Virus record (IMG/VR): IMGVR_UViG_3300025736_000014
Location: 1-64,000 of that record
Length of the DNA: 64,000 bases
Reading direction: 5' to 3' (one strand)
Source: a virus
How positions within the stretch are numbered: position 1 is the first letter of the stretch; each line of letters opens with the position of its first letter. The translations under genes and the position numbers were made by a program. Shown one piece after another: positions 35,882-42,486 of the stretch. The notes beneath the pieces were generated by a model. The model worked only from the letters and a program-made list of their open reading frames with translations, did not search any database and was not told the origin of the DNA.

Positions 35882-36063
35882 GATTTCTTTGCTCCTTTAT
35901 ATTTACACATATGTTCAATGTACTTCTCATCATTGCCGAATACAACTGCTTCAACGTTGTCCTTTTCCTTATCTGGAACATAGATTGCCACGTATTTGAA
36001 TAAACCCTTCGCACATAGACAAATAGTGTTCATCAATAAAGTTTTAAACCATCTATCAATCAT
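35878..36063 (-). CDS. Hypothetical protein (61 aa)
   Basis: Two Cys in the N-terminal helix-like part (NTICLCAKGLF) and a Lys-rich end. Start and stop overlap the neighbours by 4 bases, so it is read with them. No family recognised. Confidence 0.65.
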   Translation of the reverse strand: MIDRWFKTLLMNTICLCAKGLFKYVAIYVPDKEKDNVEAVVFGNDEKYIEHMCKYKGAKKS

Positions 36064-36683
36064 AAAAGTTCCTTTGCTATTCCCTTAGTTATAAGAGTTG
36101 ACCATGGAATACAAACAGATAAAGATAATCCTTTCCCTTTAGCACTAACAACAAATTTATGTTTAGATGGACTAGAGTCGTAACCCCTCATATTTTTTCT
36201 AAACCATGTAACATCTCGTTGTGTTAGCCCATCGCCTGTACGCTCTGCTTCTTCCATAGCTACTTTTGGACTAATCAATATCGGAAACTGCTGTTTTAAT
36301 TTAGACATGTCGACAGCATAAATCTTTTTAGGTTCTTCAGCATCAACTGATTCACAAAAAACATTAATTACTTGTTCTGATTTACAATGATAAAACCAAC
36401 CAAGTTTGTATCCACTCATAGGTGGCAAAACATCCTGTAATATCTCAATCAAGAAATCATTCCAGACATGAGTGCGAAACTTTTCCTCTATTTTAATCTT
36501 TCTACCATCTCTCCCTAAAAATAAATCCCTACCGACCTCGCCATCTTTAGTGTATCTACTAATAACCTCATAGCCTAATCCCTTATAAAACTTGTCCATC
36601 CATGGTTTTAGTCTTTTTTCAAAAGACTTAAATACGTCAACCTGTTTTTGACTAAAAGCGGTATTGTATTTTGAAGTCTGCAT
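36060..36683 (-). CDS. Putative PD-(D/E)XK-type nuclease (207 aa)
   Basis: The order GYEVISRYTKDGEVGRDLFL then KIKIEEKFRTHVW (about residues 38-70) matches the D...ExK core of the restriction-endonuclease-like fold. The rest is not recognised. A nuclease between two methyltransferase genes could be a restriction- or resolvase-like enzyme. Its promoter predicts a leader of only about 14 bases and no ribosome site is visible. Confidence 0.55.
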   Translation of the reverse strand: MQTSKYNTAFSQKQVDVFKSFEKRLKPWMDKFYKGLGYEVISRYTKDGEVGRDLFLGRDGRKIKIEEKFRTHVWNDFLIEILQDVLPPMSGYKLGWFYHCKSEQVINVFCESVDAEEPKKIYAVDMSKLKQQFPILISPKVAMEEAERTGDGLTQRDVTWFRKNMRGYDSSPSKHKFVVSAKGKGLSLSVCIPWSTLITKGIAKELL

Positions 36684-36703
36684 ATTATATCTTATAGTTA
36701 CTT

Positions 36704-36732
36704 ATAATATCACAGTTTATTCACTTCGTCAA
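36704..36732 (-). promoter_or_regulatory. Promoter of the nuclease-like gene
   Basis: Minus strand TTGACG, exactly 17 bases, TATTAT. It lies in the last codons of the methyltransferase gene upstream. Confidence 0.65.
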
Positions 36733-37798
36733 CTCTCTTGAGACACATCTTGTGCCAATATTTGTCTGGTTCTACTCCAATAAATTTACGATTTAATCTT
36801 TTAGCAGTTGATAACACCTCTCCTGAACCAGAAAAAGGGTTAAAAATTAAGTCGCCTACATTAGTCGACATCTCAATCAATTCTTCCAATAACGCTACTG
36901 GTTTTTCTCTATCATGCCCGTATACTGATTTAGAATCATATTCCCAAACATCGCCACGGATTTCGTTTAGATTATATATAAGCTTATCTCTTGAGCCACA
37001 TAAAATTAGTTCGTGTTGAAAACTGAGGCTATTAATATTGGCTGGCTTTGAGAAATTTGGTTTTTTCCAGACTAAGATTCTAACTTTAGAGAATCCTTTC
37101 TCCCTTAAGCTCTCTAAATATTCCCTACAGTTACGATGGTCGACAAATACTAAAATTTGACCAGATTTCTTAATCTTATCTGAGAAAACCGTAATCGCAT
37201 CTTCATCTGGAATAGTCGGTGGAGCGAAAATCATCGCATCAATAGAGTTATCGGCAATTTTATTCAAAACACTCGCATTCGAGCCTAATATGATCGAGTT
37301 ATTACCAACACTATCGCCAACATCAGTCTGGATATCAGTCTTTAATGGCTCATCTATTACTTGCTGTTGTAATTTTAATCTTTCTTCTTTCAGCTCTTTG
37401 CGTAAATCAATTGTTCTTAGTTCTCTAGCCTTGTCGAGCCACTCGTTAGTTGTATTAGGTTTCTTCTTAACAATAGAGAGGATGTCAAATAACTTAGTAA
37501 CATCTATTTTCTTAAGTGAAGATGTCTTCACTTTCTTCTTTACTACAAAAAACTCGTGAATCGAAATTAGATACCACGCCATCCTGACTGAAATCCCTAG
37601 AGTAGAAAACCAATCAGTAATGTTCTCAAACCCTAATTCAACATGGAGTCTATCTTCTCTGATCTCGAATAAAATCTTACCAATATCTAGAAAGGTCAAA
37701 TTAATGTCCTCTTTCTTGGCTATTAACTCCTTTTCTAAGGCAAAAGCACGATCGGCTCGTTTTTCAATAGCAATATTTCTTTTTTCAAGAGTAGACAT
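36710..37798 (-). CDS. DNA methyltransferase-like protein with altered motif IV
   Basis: 362 residues. The N-terminal 160 residues are helical and charged, with a GFENITDWFSTLGISVRMAWYLI segment that could bind DNA. The C-terminal half is a beta-class DNA methyltransferase: SIILGSNASVLNKI, MIFAPPT at 189-195 where DPPY is expected, and FNPFSGSGEVLSTAKRL near the end (SAM site). Loss of the Asp suggests changed or lost catalysis. Role unknown. Confidence 0.8.
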   Translation of the reverse strand: MSTLEKRNIAIEKRADRAFALEKELIAKKEDINLTFLDIGKILFEIREDRLHVELGFENITDWFSTLGISVRMAWYLISIHEFFVVKKKVKTSSLKKIDVTKLFDILSIVKKKPNTTNEWLDKARELRTIDLRKELKEERLKLQQQVIDEPLKTDIQTDVGDSVGNNSIILGSNASVLNKIADNSIDAMIFAPPTIPDEDAITVFSDKIKKSGQILVFVDHRNCREYLESLREKGFSKVRILVWKKPNFSKPANINSLSFQHELILCGSRDKLIYNLNEIRGDVWEYDSKSVYGHDREKPVALLEELIEMSTNVGDLIFNPFSGSGEVLSTAKRLNRKFIGVEPDKYWHKMCLKRVDEVNKL

Positions 37799-37799
37799 A

Positions 37800-38297
37800 T
37801 TATCCTTTCTTAATTGACCAAAAGCTTCTACCTAATAAATTTGGATCTAATCTAAACTCATCTTTTGGATCAAAGTGCTTATCTACAAAATAAATAAGCG
37901 TCGACGGTTTCGGATATAAATTAGCACAACCATGCATAACACCTTTGGGAATTCTTAATAACTGATTCTTATGTCCGCCCATCACAAATCTCATCACTAA
38001 ATAGCGTGTGGGAGAACCTGATCTTAAATCTTTTAATCCTACTAATAATCTAGAACTTGGGGGAACAAACCAAACATCATCTTGTTTCTCGTGGAAGTGA
38101 AAAGCCTTTACAGTATTGGGTTGCATTACTGAGTAGTTAATCTGCTTTACTTTAAAGTCATCAAAATAATTCAGACTGCCACTCTTTTGGATGCGACCTA
38201 ATTCGGTAAAATCTCCACCTTCATCTGGGAATAGTTTTAAATCTATAAATTCTACCCCATCTATATTTAATTTTTTACTATAGTCTTGTAATTTCAT
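37800..38297 (-). CDS. RmlC-like cupin (sugar isomerase or epimerase)
   Basis: 165 residues from the ATG that follows the structured stretch upstream; a GTG 6 codons earlier is the alternative. NTVKAFHFHEKQDDVWFVP and KGVMHGCANLYP give the His pattern of RmlC and ketoisomerase cupins. It would act on the dTDP-keto sugar, fitting with the RmlA-like, SDR and aminotransferase genes. Confidence 0.85.
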   Translation of the reverse strand: MKLQDYSKKLNIDGVEFIDLKLFPDEGGDFTELGRIQKSGSLNYFDDFKVKQINYSVMQPNTVKAFHFHEKQDDVWFVPPSSRLLVGLKDLRSGSPTRYLVMRFVMGGHKNQLLRIPKGVMHGCANLYPKPSTLIYFVDKHFDPKDEFRLDPNLLGRSFWSIKKG

Positions 38298-38315
38298 ATA
38301 GCTTGGTTGCGCCAC

Positions 38316-38574
38316 GAGAGGCCCCTTGTTCTCTTAGAGTTACTTGCTATTAAATTCAAACGTGCGACGTTTGCTCGTCTCTTACATGCATCTTAGATAG
38401 CTAATCTAATAGCCGATGTGGACATTCGTTTCAGCCCTTTTCCATCTGTTTTTAACGACGGCAGACAATTCCGTCGGGGTAAACACCTTGCTCACGCCAA
38501 TCTAGATTGCTGTCTAGATAACATCAGCCCCTTGGCGAAGTCTTCTGGATTTATAGTCCGCCCTAAGACTACAC
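38316..38574 (-). ncRNA. Candidate structured RNA, unassigned
   Basis: About 260 bases with no convincing long reading frame and visibly higher GC than flanking genes. Strong stems on either strand: CGCCAA/TTGGCG enclosing ATCTAGA/TCTAGAT, CGACGG/CCGTCG, CAAACGT/ACGTTTG with a 3-base loop, GCTA/TAGC and GTCTT/AAGAC. Direction is assumed from the neighbours. Short frames beginning VSKVFTPTELSA or ending LMLSRQQSRLA exist on the minus strand, use codons rare here and are not clearly genes. It does not match tRNA, tmRNA or RNase P patterns. Confidence 0.45.
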
Positions 38575-38865
38575 TTATGTTCTCTGCGGCGGTATTGATC
38601 TGTCAATTATATCGTATGTTCGTCTGAGGCTACGCTTAACCTCAAACACCATATCTTTTAATACTTTATAGTTTTTAAATAATTCAAGCGGGTTCGCTAG
38701 ACCATCACCTGAAAAGTATTCATCACAGATACTTTCAGCAACTTCTAGCGGTTCAAATTTAAAGAATATCTGAGTAGGATCGCTTTTATCTAATCCAATA
38801 AATTTAACATCCTCCTTTGTATATAGGTATGATGCTAACGATAGTAAGTTAGTTTGGTATGTCAT
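38575..38865 (-). CDS. DUF5659-like protein (96 aa)
   Basis: Start MTYQTNLLSLASYLYTKEDV chosen over an ATG 19 codons upstream that overlaps the zinc gene. FIGLDKSDPTQIFFKFEP and DEYFSGDGLANPLELF resemble DUF5659 proteins, which are common small phage proteins. TTGATT, about 18 bases, TTATAA upstream may be its promoter. Function unknown. Confidence 0.65.
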   Translation of the reverse strand: MTYQTNLLSLASYLYTKEDVKFIGLDKSDPTQIFFKFEPLEVAESICDEYFSGDGLANPLELFKNYKVLKDMVFEVKRSLRRTYDIIDRSIPPQRT

Positions 38866-38899
38866 AACTAAGCTTATAATAACACAAAGAGAGCTAAAA

Positions 38900-39061
38900 T
38901 CAACAGCAACTAGGGCAGACATAGAGAATCATCTTACCTTTGCCGACTACGCAGAGCTTCTTAAGAAGTTTATTACTCTCAATTGGCTTGCCACACTCTT
39001 GACAATAGCTATAGTTGTCCTGAACGTATGCTTTGCTTTTGTTGTAATCTTTTTGAGCCAT
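38900..39061 (-). CDS. Small zinc-ribbon protein (53 aa)
   Basis: Begins MAQKDYNKSKAYVQDNYSYCQECGK and ends CPSCC: two Cys pairs spaced for one zinc ion. It lies one base after the 83-residue membrane protein gene, in the same direction. Function unknown. Confidence 0.75.
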   Translation of the reverse strand: MAQKDYNKSKAYVQDNYSYCQECGKPIESNKLLKKLCVVGKGKMILYVCPSCC

Positions 39062-39062
39062 A

Positions 39063-39314
39063 TTATTTATAGAGATTTACGTATTGTATTATAATAAGAA
39101 TTATATAAGCTAGACCCACTCCATATGTCGTATATGTCAAAAATTTCCTTTTAACCATTAATTTACGTAATTCACGTTCCCATCTACTCATCTTCTTCTC
39201 AGTTGATTCCTGTTTAGACTTTAGTACATCAATATCTTCTCTGTCATTCTTTAACTTATCTCTAATACTCTCTTGATTAGAACCTAGTAGTTTTTCCATT
39301 GTGCTATCAATCAT
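39063..39314 (-). CDS. Coiled-coil protein with C-terminal membrane anchor (83 aa)
   Basis: MIDSTMEKLLGSNQESIRDK at the start carries the TMxKLLG string seen in other proteins here. Residues about 18-52 are a charged coiled coil and about 60-78 (YTTYGVGLAYIILIIIQYV) a membrane helix. A tail-anchored protein; role unknown. Confidence 0.78.
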   Translation of the reverse strand: MIDSTMEKLLGSNQESIRDKLKNDREDIDVLKSKQESTEKKMSRWERELRKLMVKRKFLTYTTYGVGLAYIILIIIQYVNLYK

Positions 39315-39316
39315 AA

Positions 39317-39799
39317 TTATGGAGCCGTATTGGTACCTGATAATCCTCCTAATGTTTTGAAAATATCTCGATCAGATGGTTCCTTATCCTTAGCGGCTTC
39401 GTTAATAAATCTTTTTGCCCCTTCTTTCTTGCGAACAATTTCGTGACACTTTTTATGAAAAGGAGAAGGCGTGTATTGATCGGGTTTGCGTTGGTAAGAA
39501 TCTTCTTTCTTAATATACTTATCACACCAACGACATCTAGCTCTTTTATAAGTAGGTTTGACCCTAGACATTAAATATCCAAGCCAATAAGCGAAAAGAT
39601 GAGAACTCCCCTTAGATGATATATTAAACTCATGTAGGAATTTTGTGATAGAAGAAAACTTTTGTTGGGGTATGTCAATTCTAAAACCATCATGAACAAC
39701 TACATATCCACCCATTGTTTTCTGACGAATAGTTGGCTTACTTTGAGTAGGTTTTTCTGCGTCTGACATATGAATAGATTTTTGTGGGGTGTATGCCAT
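39317..39799 (-). CDS. Zinc-finger protein with FINEA motif (160 aa)
   Basis: RCRWCDKYI and a later HKKCHEI (about 82-117) form a CxxC...HxxxC zinc site. The segment EGAKRFINEAAKD near residue 123 matches the shared F[LI]xE[AS] motif. The N-terminal part is unknown. It lies two bases from neighbours on each side. Confidence 0.75.
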   Translation of the reverse strand: MAYTPQKSIHMSDAEKPTQSKPTIRQKTMGGYVVVHDGFRIDIPQQKFSSITKFLHEFNISSKGSSHLFAYWLGYLMSRVKPTYKRARCRWCDKYIKKEDSYQRKPDQYTPSPFHKKCHEIVRKKEGAKRFINEAAKDKEPSDRDIFKTLGGLSGTNTAP

Positions 39800-39800
39800 A

Positions 39801-40103
39801 TTATGATGATGTTGTTATAATATTAGCGTTTGGGTTTAAATTCATTCCAGACAGAGTTGGACCAGAAAAATATTCACCGTTAACTGCCTCATCTAAGAAT
39901 CTTTCTGCTTTTTCTGTTTTAGTCATATCTCTTAATTGACCAGTCTTTTGATCTAGTATCATACCCCTAGGCTGTTCATTATATATAGACCATCTATGAG
40001 TACGACCTTTGATATTAACAGCATCAGGATATGTTCTCAGTCCAGATGCTAAATTTAGAGAGTCTTCTGAAATTTCATTATCTGGTGTAAAATTAGCAAC
40101 CAT
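39801..40103 (-). CDS. Small protein with FLDEA motif (100 aa)
   Basis: The start MVANFTPDN has GGGGAG upstream; the ATG 9 codons earlier does not. KTEKAERFLDEAVNG near residue 65 matches the shared motif. The C-terminus is Asn/Ser/Thr-rich. It overlaps the upstream zinc gene by 11 bases. Function unknown. Confidence 0.75.
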   Translation of the reverse strand: MVANFTPDNEISEDSLNLASGLRTYPDAVNIKGRTHRWSIYNEQPRGMILDQKTGQLRDMTKTEKAERFLDEAVNGEYFSGPTLSGMNLNPNANIITTSS

Positions 40104-40272
40104 GAATACACTCCCCTTTTTTATTACCATGAGTACACAAACCAGAGTTAGCAGATTCCTTTAAGAATTTTGAAGCCTTATTTTTTCTTTTACGATGATA
40201 CATCGTTTTACATGAGGCACCACAAAAAACATGTCGATCTAGAGGTTTTTTACAATAAGAACATCTCAGCAT
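40093..40272 (-). CDS. Small zinc protein with FLKES motif (59 aa)
   Basis: MLRCSYCKK, then FCGASC, is one Cys cluster; the end CTHGNKKGECIHGC is another, sharing the C-x-H-G...C-x2-G-C pattern with the Phd-like protein next door. Between them KASKFLKESANSG matches the shared motif. The promoter TTTACT, 17 bases, TATAAT sits close upstream. Confidence 0.75.
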   Translation of the reverse strand: MLRCSYCKKPLDRHVFCGASCKTMYHRKRKNKASKFLKESANSGLCTHGNKKGECIHGC

Positions 40273-40286
40273 ATTTATATAATCTT

Positions 40287-40315
40287 ATTATACAACACAG
40301 TTGACCCAAAGTAAA
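40287..40315 (-). promoter_or_regulatory. Putative promoter with very short leader
   Basis: Minus strand TTTACT, 17 bases, TATAAT; the ATG of the 59-residue zinc protein is 15 bases past the -10, so the leader is about 8 bases. Confidence 0.5.
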
Positions 40316-40344
40316 CAGTTTTATGTATTATGGGTCATCAAGGT

Positions 40345-40542
40345 CTATTTACACCCAAATTTACAGAGACCCGTAGCAAATCCATGCTTACAGGTCTTTT
40401 TTTCTCCGTTAGGCTTTTTTCTTTTGGAGCCAAACATATGAGTGATTTTCGCCACTGGTTTATTGTACCTCGTTAATACTATAGGTAACTTATCTAAGTA
40501 TTCTGAAGCGTGTCGTTGAAATTTTCTTACAGAGATTCTCAT
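40345..40542 (-). CDS. Phd/YefM-like DNA-binding protein with Cys-rich tail
   Basis: 65 residues. MRISVRKFQRHASEYLDKLPIVLTRYNKPVAKI matches the DNA-binding fold of Phd/YefM antitoxins. The end, CKHGFATGLCKFGC, is a zinc-site-like cluster shared with the 59-residue protein. No toxin gene is adjacent, so it may be a transcription regulator. Confidence 0.75.
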   Translation of the reverse strand: MRISVRKFQRHASEYLDKLPIVLTRYNKPVAKITHMFGSKRKKPNGEKKTCKHGFATGLCKFGCK

Positions 40543-40841
40543 GAATTTATTTCAATTTTATACTTTTCTTTAACTTTTTCTTTTACATGTCTGAGGGAAA
40601 ATAAAACAGCGTCTAAGATGACGCTACGTTTAATGGATTCTTCCTTTTCGGGATCCATCTTGGAGATTCTATTGACGAATAACTCATCCTCAAATTGCTT
40701 TATCGCCCATAGAACATCTTTCTCAGCTTGCTTTGTTAACGCTACAATAGCACCTTCTGGGGTTTTGATATTTCGACCATAAATTAAATCCGCAGCTAAA
40801 CTGCGGATGTCTTCAGGTTTGTTTGAGTTTTCGGTTTTCAC
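40539..40841 (-). CDS. Hypothetical protein (100 aa)
   Basis: Charged helical protein (LAADLIYGRNIKTPEGAIVAL, later KEKVKEKYKIEIN). It overlaps both neighbours, by 4 and 29 bases. No family recognised. Confidence 0.7.
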   Translation of the reverse strand: MKTENSNKPEDIRSLAADLIYGRNIKTPEGAIVALTKQAEKDVLWAIKQFEDELFVNRISKMDPEKEESIKRSVILDAVLFSLRHVKEKVKEKYKIEINS

Positions 40842-41184
40842 TTCTTAGTCCCCTAATTTTCGTTTTTAACTTATTGATTTGGGTTTGATGGTTTTCTTCT
40901 ATCGTTTCTATTTTATCTATTTCTTTCATCATAGCTCTGCCTTTTTCGTTTTGTCTTATATATTGCTGGATATACATACCAAATCCGAGAAAAGACAATC
41001 TTATCGAAAAGTGTTCTCCACACATACGATCTAGCTCTACTTCAAACTGAATAAGCTTAAAGTCAAGCCAGTTATATCCTCGTTGATGAGCAAACTGTGA
41101 CCAGTCGTTAGATAGTTTAACGTATCCTTTTTCCCACTCTATAAAAGTGCGATAACCGTTTTCGTCTGTATTAAAAAATTTCAT
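40813..41184 (-). CDS. Hypothetical protein with C-terminal coiled coil (123 aa)
   Basis: The first 85 residues are aromatic-rich (YNWLDFKLIQFEVELDRMCGEHF); about 85-123 is a coiled coil (EIDKIETIEENHQTQINKLK). Its ATG is four bases from the end of tRNA-Pro, so the tRNA transcript appears to read into this gene. Confidence 0.72.
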   Translation of the reverse strand: MKFFNTDENGYRTFIEWEKGYVKLSNDWSQFAHQRGYNWLDFKLIQFEVELDRMCGEHFSIRLSFLGFGMYIQQYIRQNEKGRAMMKEIDKIETIEENHQTQINKLKTKIRGLRSENRKLKQT

Positions 41185-41187
41185 GTG

Positions 41188-41262
41188 TCAGGATGACTGG
41201 ATTTGAACCAGTGATCTCATCGTCCCAAACGACGCGCGTTGGCCAGACTACGCTACACCCTG
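41188..41262 (-). tRNA. tRNA-Pro (TGG)
   Basis: Acceptor CAGGGTG/CATCCTG, T-arm ACTGG-TTCAAAT-CCAGT, anticodon loop TTTGGGA. Last tRNA of the array; no encoded CCA. Confidence 0.9.
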
Positions 41263-41289
41263 TTTTAGCTATTACTGTTGTTGTCTTTG

Positions 41290-41362
41290 CAAGAACGGTA
41301 AGAATCGAACTTACCCACGGGGATTTGGAGTCCCCATCGCCAGCCTTGGAACATTCGCTCTT
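41290..41362 (-). tRNA. tRNA-Trp (CCA anticodon)
   Basis: Acceptor AAGAGCG/CGTTCTT with one G-T pair, anticodon loop CTCCAAA in a GGGGA/TCCCC stem, discriminator G as in bacterial Trp tRNAs. Confidence 0.9.
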
Positions 41363-41368
41363 ATTTTG

Positions 41369-41450
41369 CGGAAGGTATAGGATTCGAACCTATGAACGGT
41401 TGCCCGTTACGGCTTAGCAAGCCGCTCCATTACCACTCTGGCAACCTTCC
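41369..41450 (-). tRNA. tRNA-Ser (GCT)
   Basis: Class II tRNA with a long variable arm (AACGG/CCGTT), acceptor GGAAGGT/ACCTTCC, anticodon loop TTGCTAA, discriminator G. Confidence 0.92.
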
Positions 41451-41458
41451 TAGTCAAT

Positions 41459-41512
41459 GGCGGAAGTTTACATAAGTTACGATAGGTTTGACAGCTCATG
41501 TCTGGTTCCGCC
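41459..41512 (-). other. 54-base stem-closed element between tRNAs
   Basis: Minus strand GGCGGAA ... TTCCGCC, a perfect 7-bp stem like an acceptor stem, closing 40 bases that contain a GACA/TGTC hairpin but no T-arm. Two more stems follow in the same spacer (GAGC/GCTC, and TGCTAC/GTAGCA around CCCCAA/TTGGGG at about 41536-41576). May be a processing signal or decayed tRNA. Confidence 0.4.
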
Positions 41513-41596
41513 GAGCGACTATAAGCTCTTAATTATATGCTACGCCCCAACCTATTGGGGTGTTTAAAGTAGCACATCTATCTTACTTTATTTTAG

Positions 41597-41670
41597 TACT
41601 CCTAGCAAGATTCGAACTTGCAACCTGCGGTTTCGAAGACCGACGCTCTTGTCCATTGAGCTATAGGAGC
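41597..41670 (-). tRNA. tRNA-Arg (TCG)
   Basis: Acceptor GCTCCTA/TAGGAGT, T-arm GCAAG-TTCGAAT-CTTGC, anticodon loop CTTCGAA; one mismatch at the base of the anticodon stem. Confidence 0.88.
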
Positions 41671-41674
41671 TTTG

Positions 41675-41747
41675 TGAGTCATATAGGTCTCGAACCTACG
41701 ACAACCTCGTTAAGAGCGAGGTGCTCTACCAACTGAGCTAATGACCC
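41675..41747 (-). tRNA. tRNA-Lys (CTT)
   Basis: Acceptor GGGTCAT/ATGACTC, anticodon loop CTCTTAA in a CCTCG/CGAGG stem. Confidence 0.9.
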
Positions 41748-41753
41748 ATTCTG

Positions 41754-41828
41754 TGAGTGCAGAGGGACTTGAACCCCCGACATTCTGCTTAAAAGGCAGA
41801 CGCTCTTGACCAACTGAGCTATGCACCC
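41754..41828 (-). tRNA. tRNA-Lys (TTT)
   Basis: Acceptor GGGTGCA/TGCACTC, anticodon loop CTTTTAA in a TCTGC/GCAGA stem. It ends three bases before the RNase P RNA. Confidence 0.92.
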
Positions 41829-41831
41829 GTT

Positions 41832-42101
41832 ATCAGAAAGTAATAAGCCAGATTCTGTTTTATGATGACATCTGTCTATGCCTTCGAACTTTAGACCTTG
41901 GTGGAACATCCTCAAACGGTCAATTCGGAAGTTGCTGCGACGGAGATTGCTCGTTTCACCATGCGACCTTCTAGTAGAAGGCGGCGTGCTCGTCTCTGTA
42001 GCTCTAATCAGCGGTTTTACCCGTCTTAGGATTTAACCTAAGCAGTCTGTTCCATGCAGTCTGGACTTTCCTCTTTTTCAAGCGTCATCTCGCTTTCTGA
42101 T
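41832..42101 (-). ncRNA. rnpB: RNase P RNA (rnpB), about 270 nt
   Basis: Catalytic RNA that removes 5' leaders from tRNA precursors. The ends pair perfectly (ATCAGAAAG/CTTTCTGAT, P1). P4 is intact: AAG-U-CCAGA within GAGGAAAGUCCAGA (42060-42068) pairs with UCUGG-CUU within ACAGAAUCUGGCUUAU (41845-41852), leaving the universal bulged U. Other conserved stretches are present in order: CUACAGAGACGAGCACG, AUGGUGAAACGAGCAAUC, ACCAAGGUCUAAA and AGAUGUCAUCAUAAAACAG. At 270 bases it is much shorter than the E. coli RNA (377). It lies between tRNA-Gln and tRNA-Lys, in the same transcript as its substrates. Confidence 0.95.
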
Positions 42102-42102
42102 G

Positions 42103-42175
42103 TTACCAAGGTAGGTCTCGAACCTACAATCTTGTGGCTCAGAACCACACGTGTTGCCGATTACACTACTTGGCA
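42103..42175 (-). tRNA. tRNA-Gln (CTG)
   Basis: Acceptor TGCCAAG/CTTGGTA, anticodon loop TTCTGAG in TGTGG/CCACA. Directly upstream of the RNase P RNA. Confidence 0.9.
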
Positions 42176-42176
42176 G

Positions 42177-42248
42177 TGCCTCCACAAAGAATCGAACTTT
42201 GATCCGCGACTTAGAAGGTCGCAATTCTGTCCGTTGAACTACAGAGGC
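42177..42248 (-). tRNA. tRNA-Arg (TCT)
   Basis: Acceptor GCCTCTG/TGGAGGC with two G-T pairs, anticodon loop CTTCTAA in GCGAC/GTCGC. Confidence 0.9.
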
Positions 42249-42252
42249 TTTG

Positions 42253-42325
42253 TACTCTCGATAGGAATCGAACCTATGTATGCCTGATTAGGAATCAGGT
42301 GCGTTGTCCCCTACGCTACGAGAGT
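42253..42325 (-). tRNA. tRNA-Arg (CCT)
   Basis: Acceptor ACTCTCG/CGAGAGT, anticodon loop TTCCTAA in CCTGA/TCAGG. Confidence 0.92.
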
Positions 42326-42331
42326 ATTTTG

Positions 42332-42403
42332 TTGGGGAGATAGGATTCGAACCTATAACCTACTCTGTATAAGAGAGTTGCTCAGCCATTGAGCTAATCC
42401 CCA
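42332..42403 (-). tRNA. tRNA-Ile (TAT)
   Basis: Anticodon loop CTTATAC in ACTCT/AGAGT; T-arm ATAGG-TTCGAAT-CCTAT. The acceptor stem starts T-A and has one mismatch at position 7-66. It reads ATA without needing lysidine. Confidence 0.85.
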
Positions 42404-42407
42404 ATTG

Positions 42408-42482
42408 TAGGCGATGAGGGATTTGAACCCCCGACGAACGGTATGTAACACCGCCACTCTGACCAGGCTGAGTTAATCGCCT
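42408..42482 (-). tRNA. tRNA-Val (TAC)
   Basis: Acceptor AGGCGAT/ATCGCCT, anticodon loop GTTACAT, T-loop TTCAAAT. It lies four bases downstream of the tmRNA. Confidence 0.88.
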
Positions 42483-42486
42483 ATTG

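Noticed and set aside
38418-38627. Plus-strand 69-codon frame in the structured stretch
   Set aside because: It opposes all neighbours, has no ribosome site and its translation is not protein-like; the region is better explained as folded RNA.
41544-41561. Terminator at CCCCAA/TTGGGG in the tRNA array
   Set aside because: Strong stem but no T-run on either strand; more likely part of a folded spacer.
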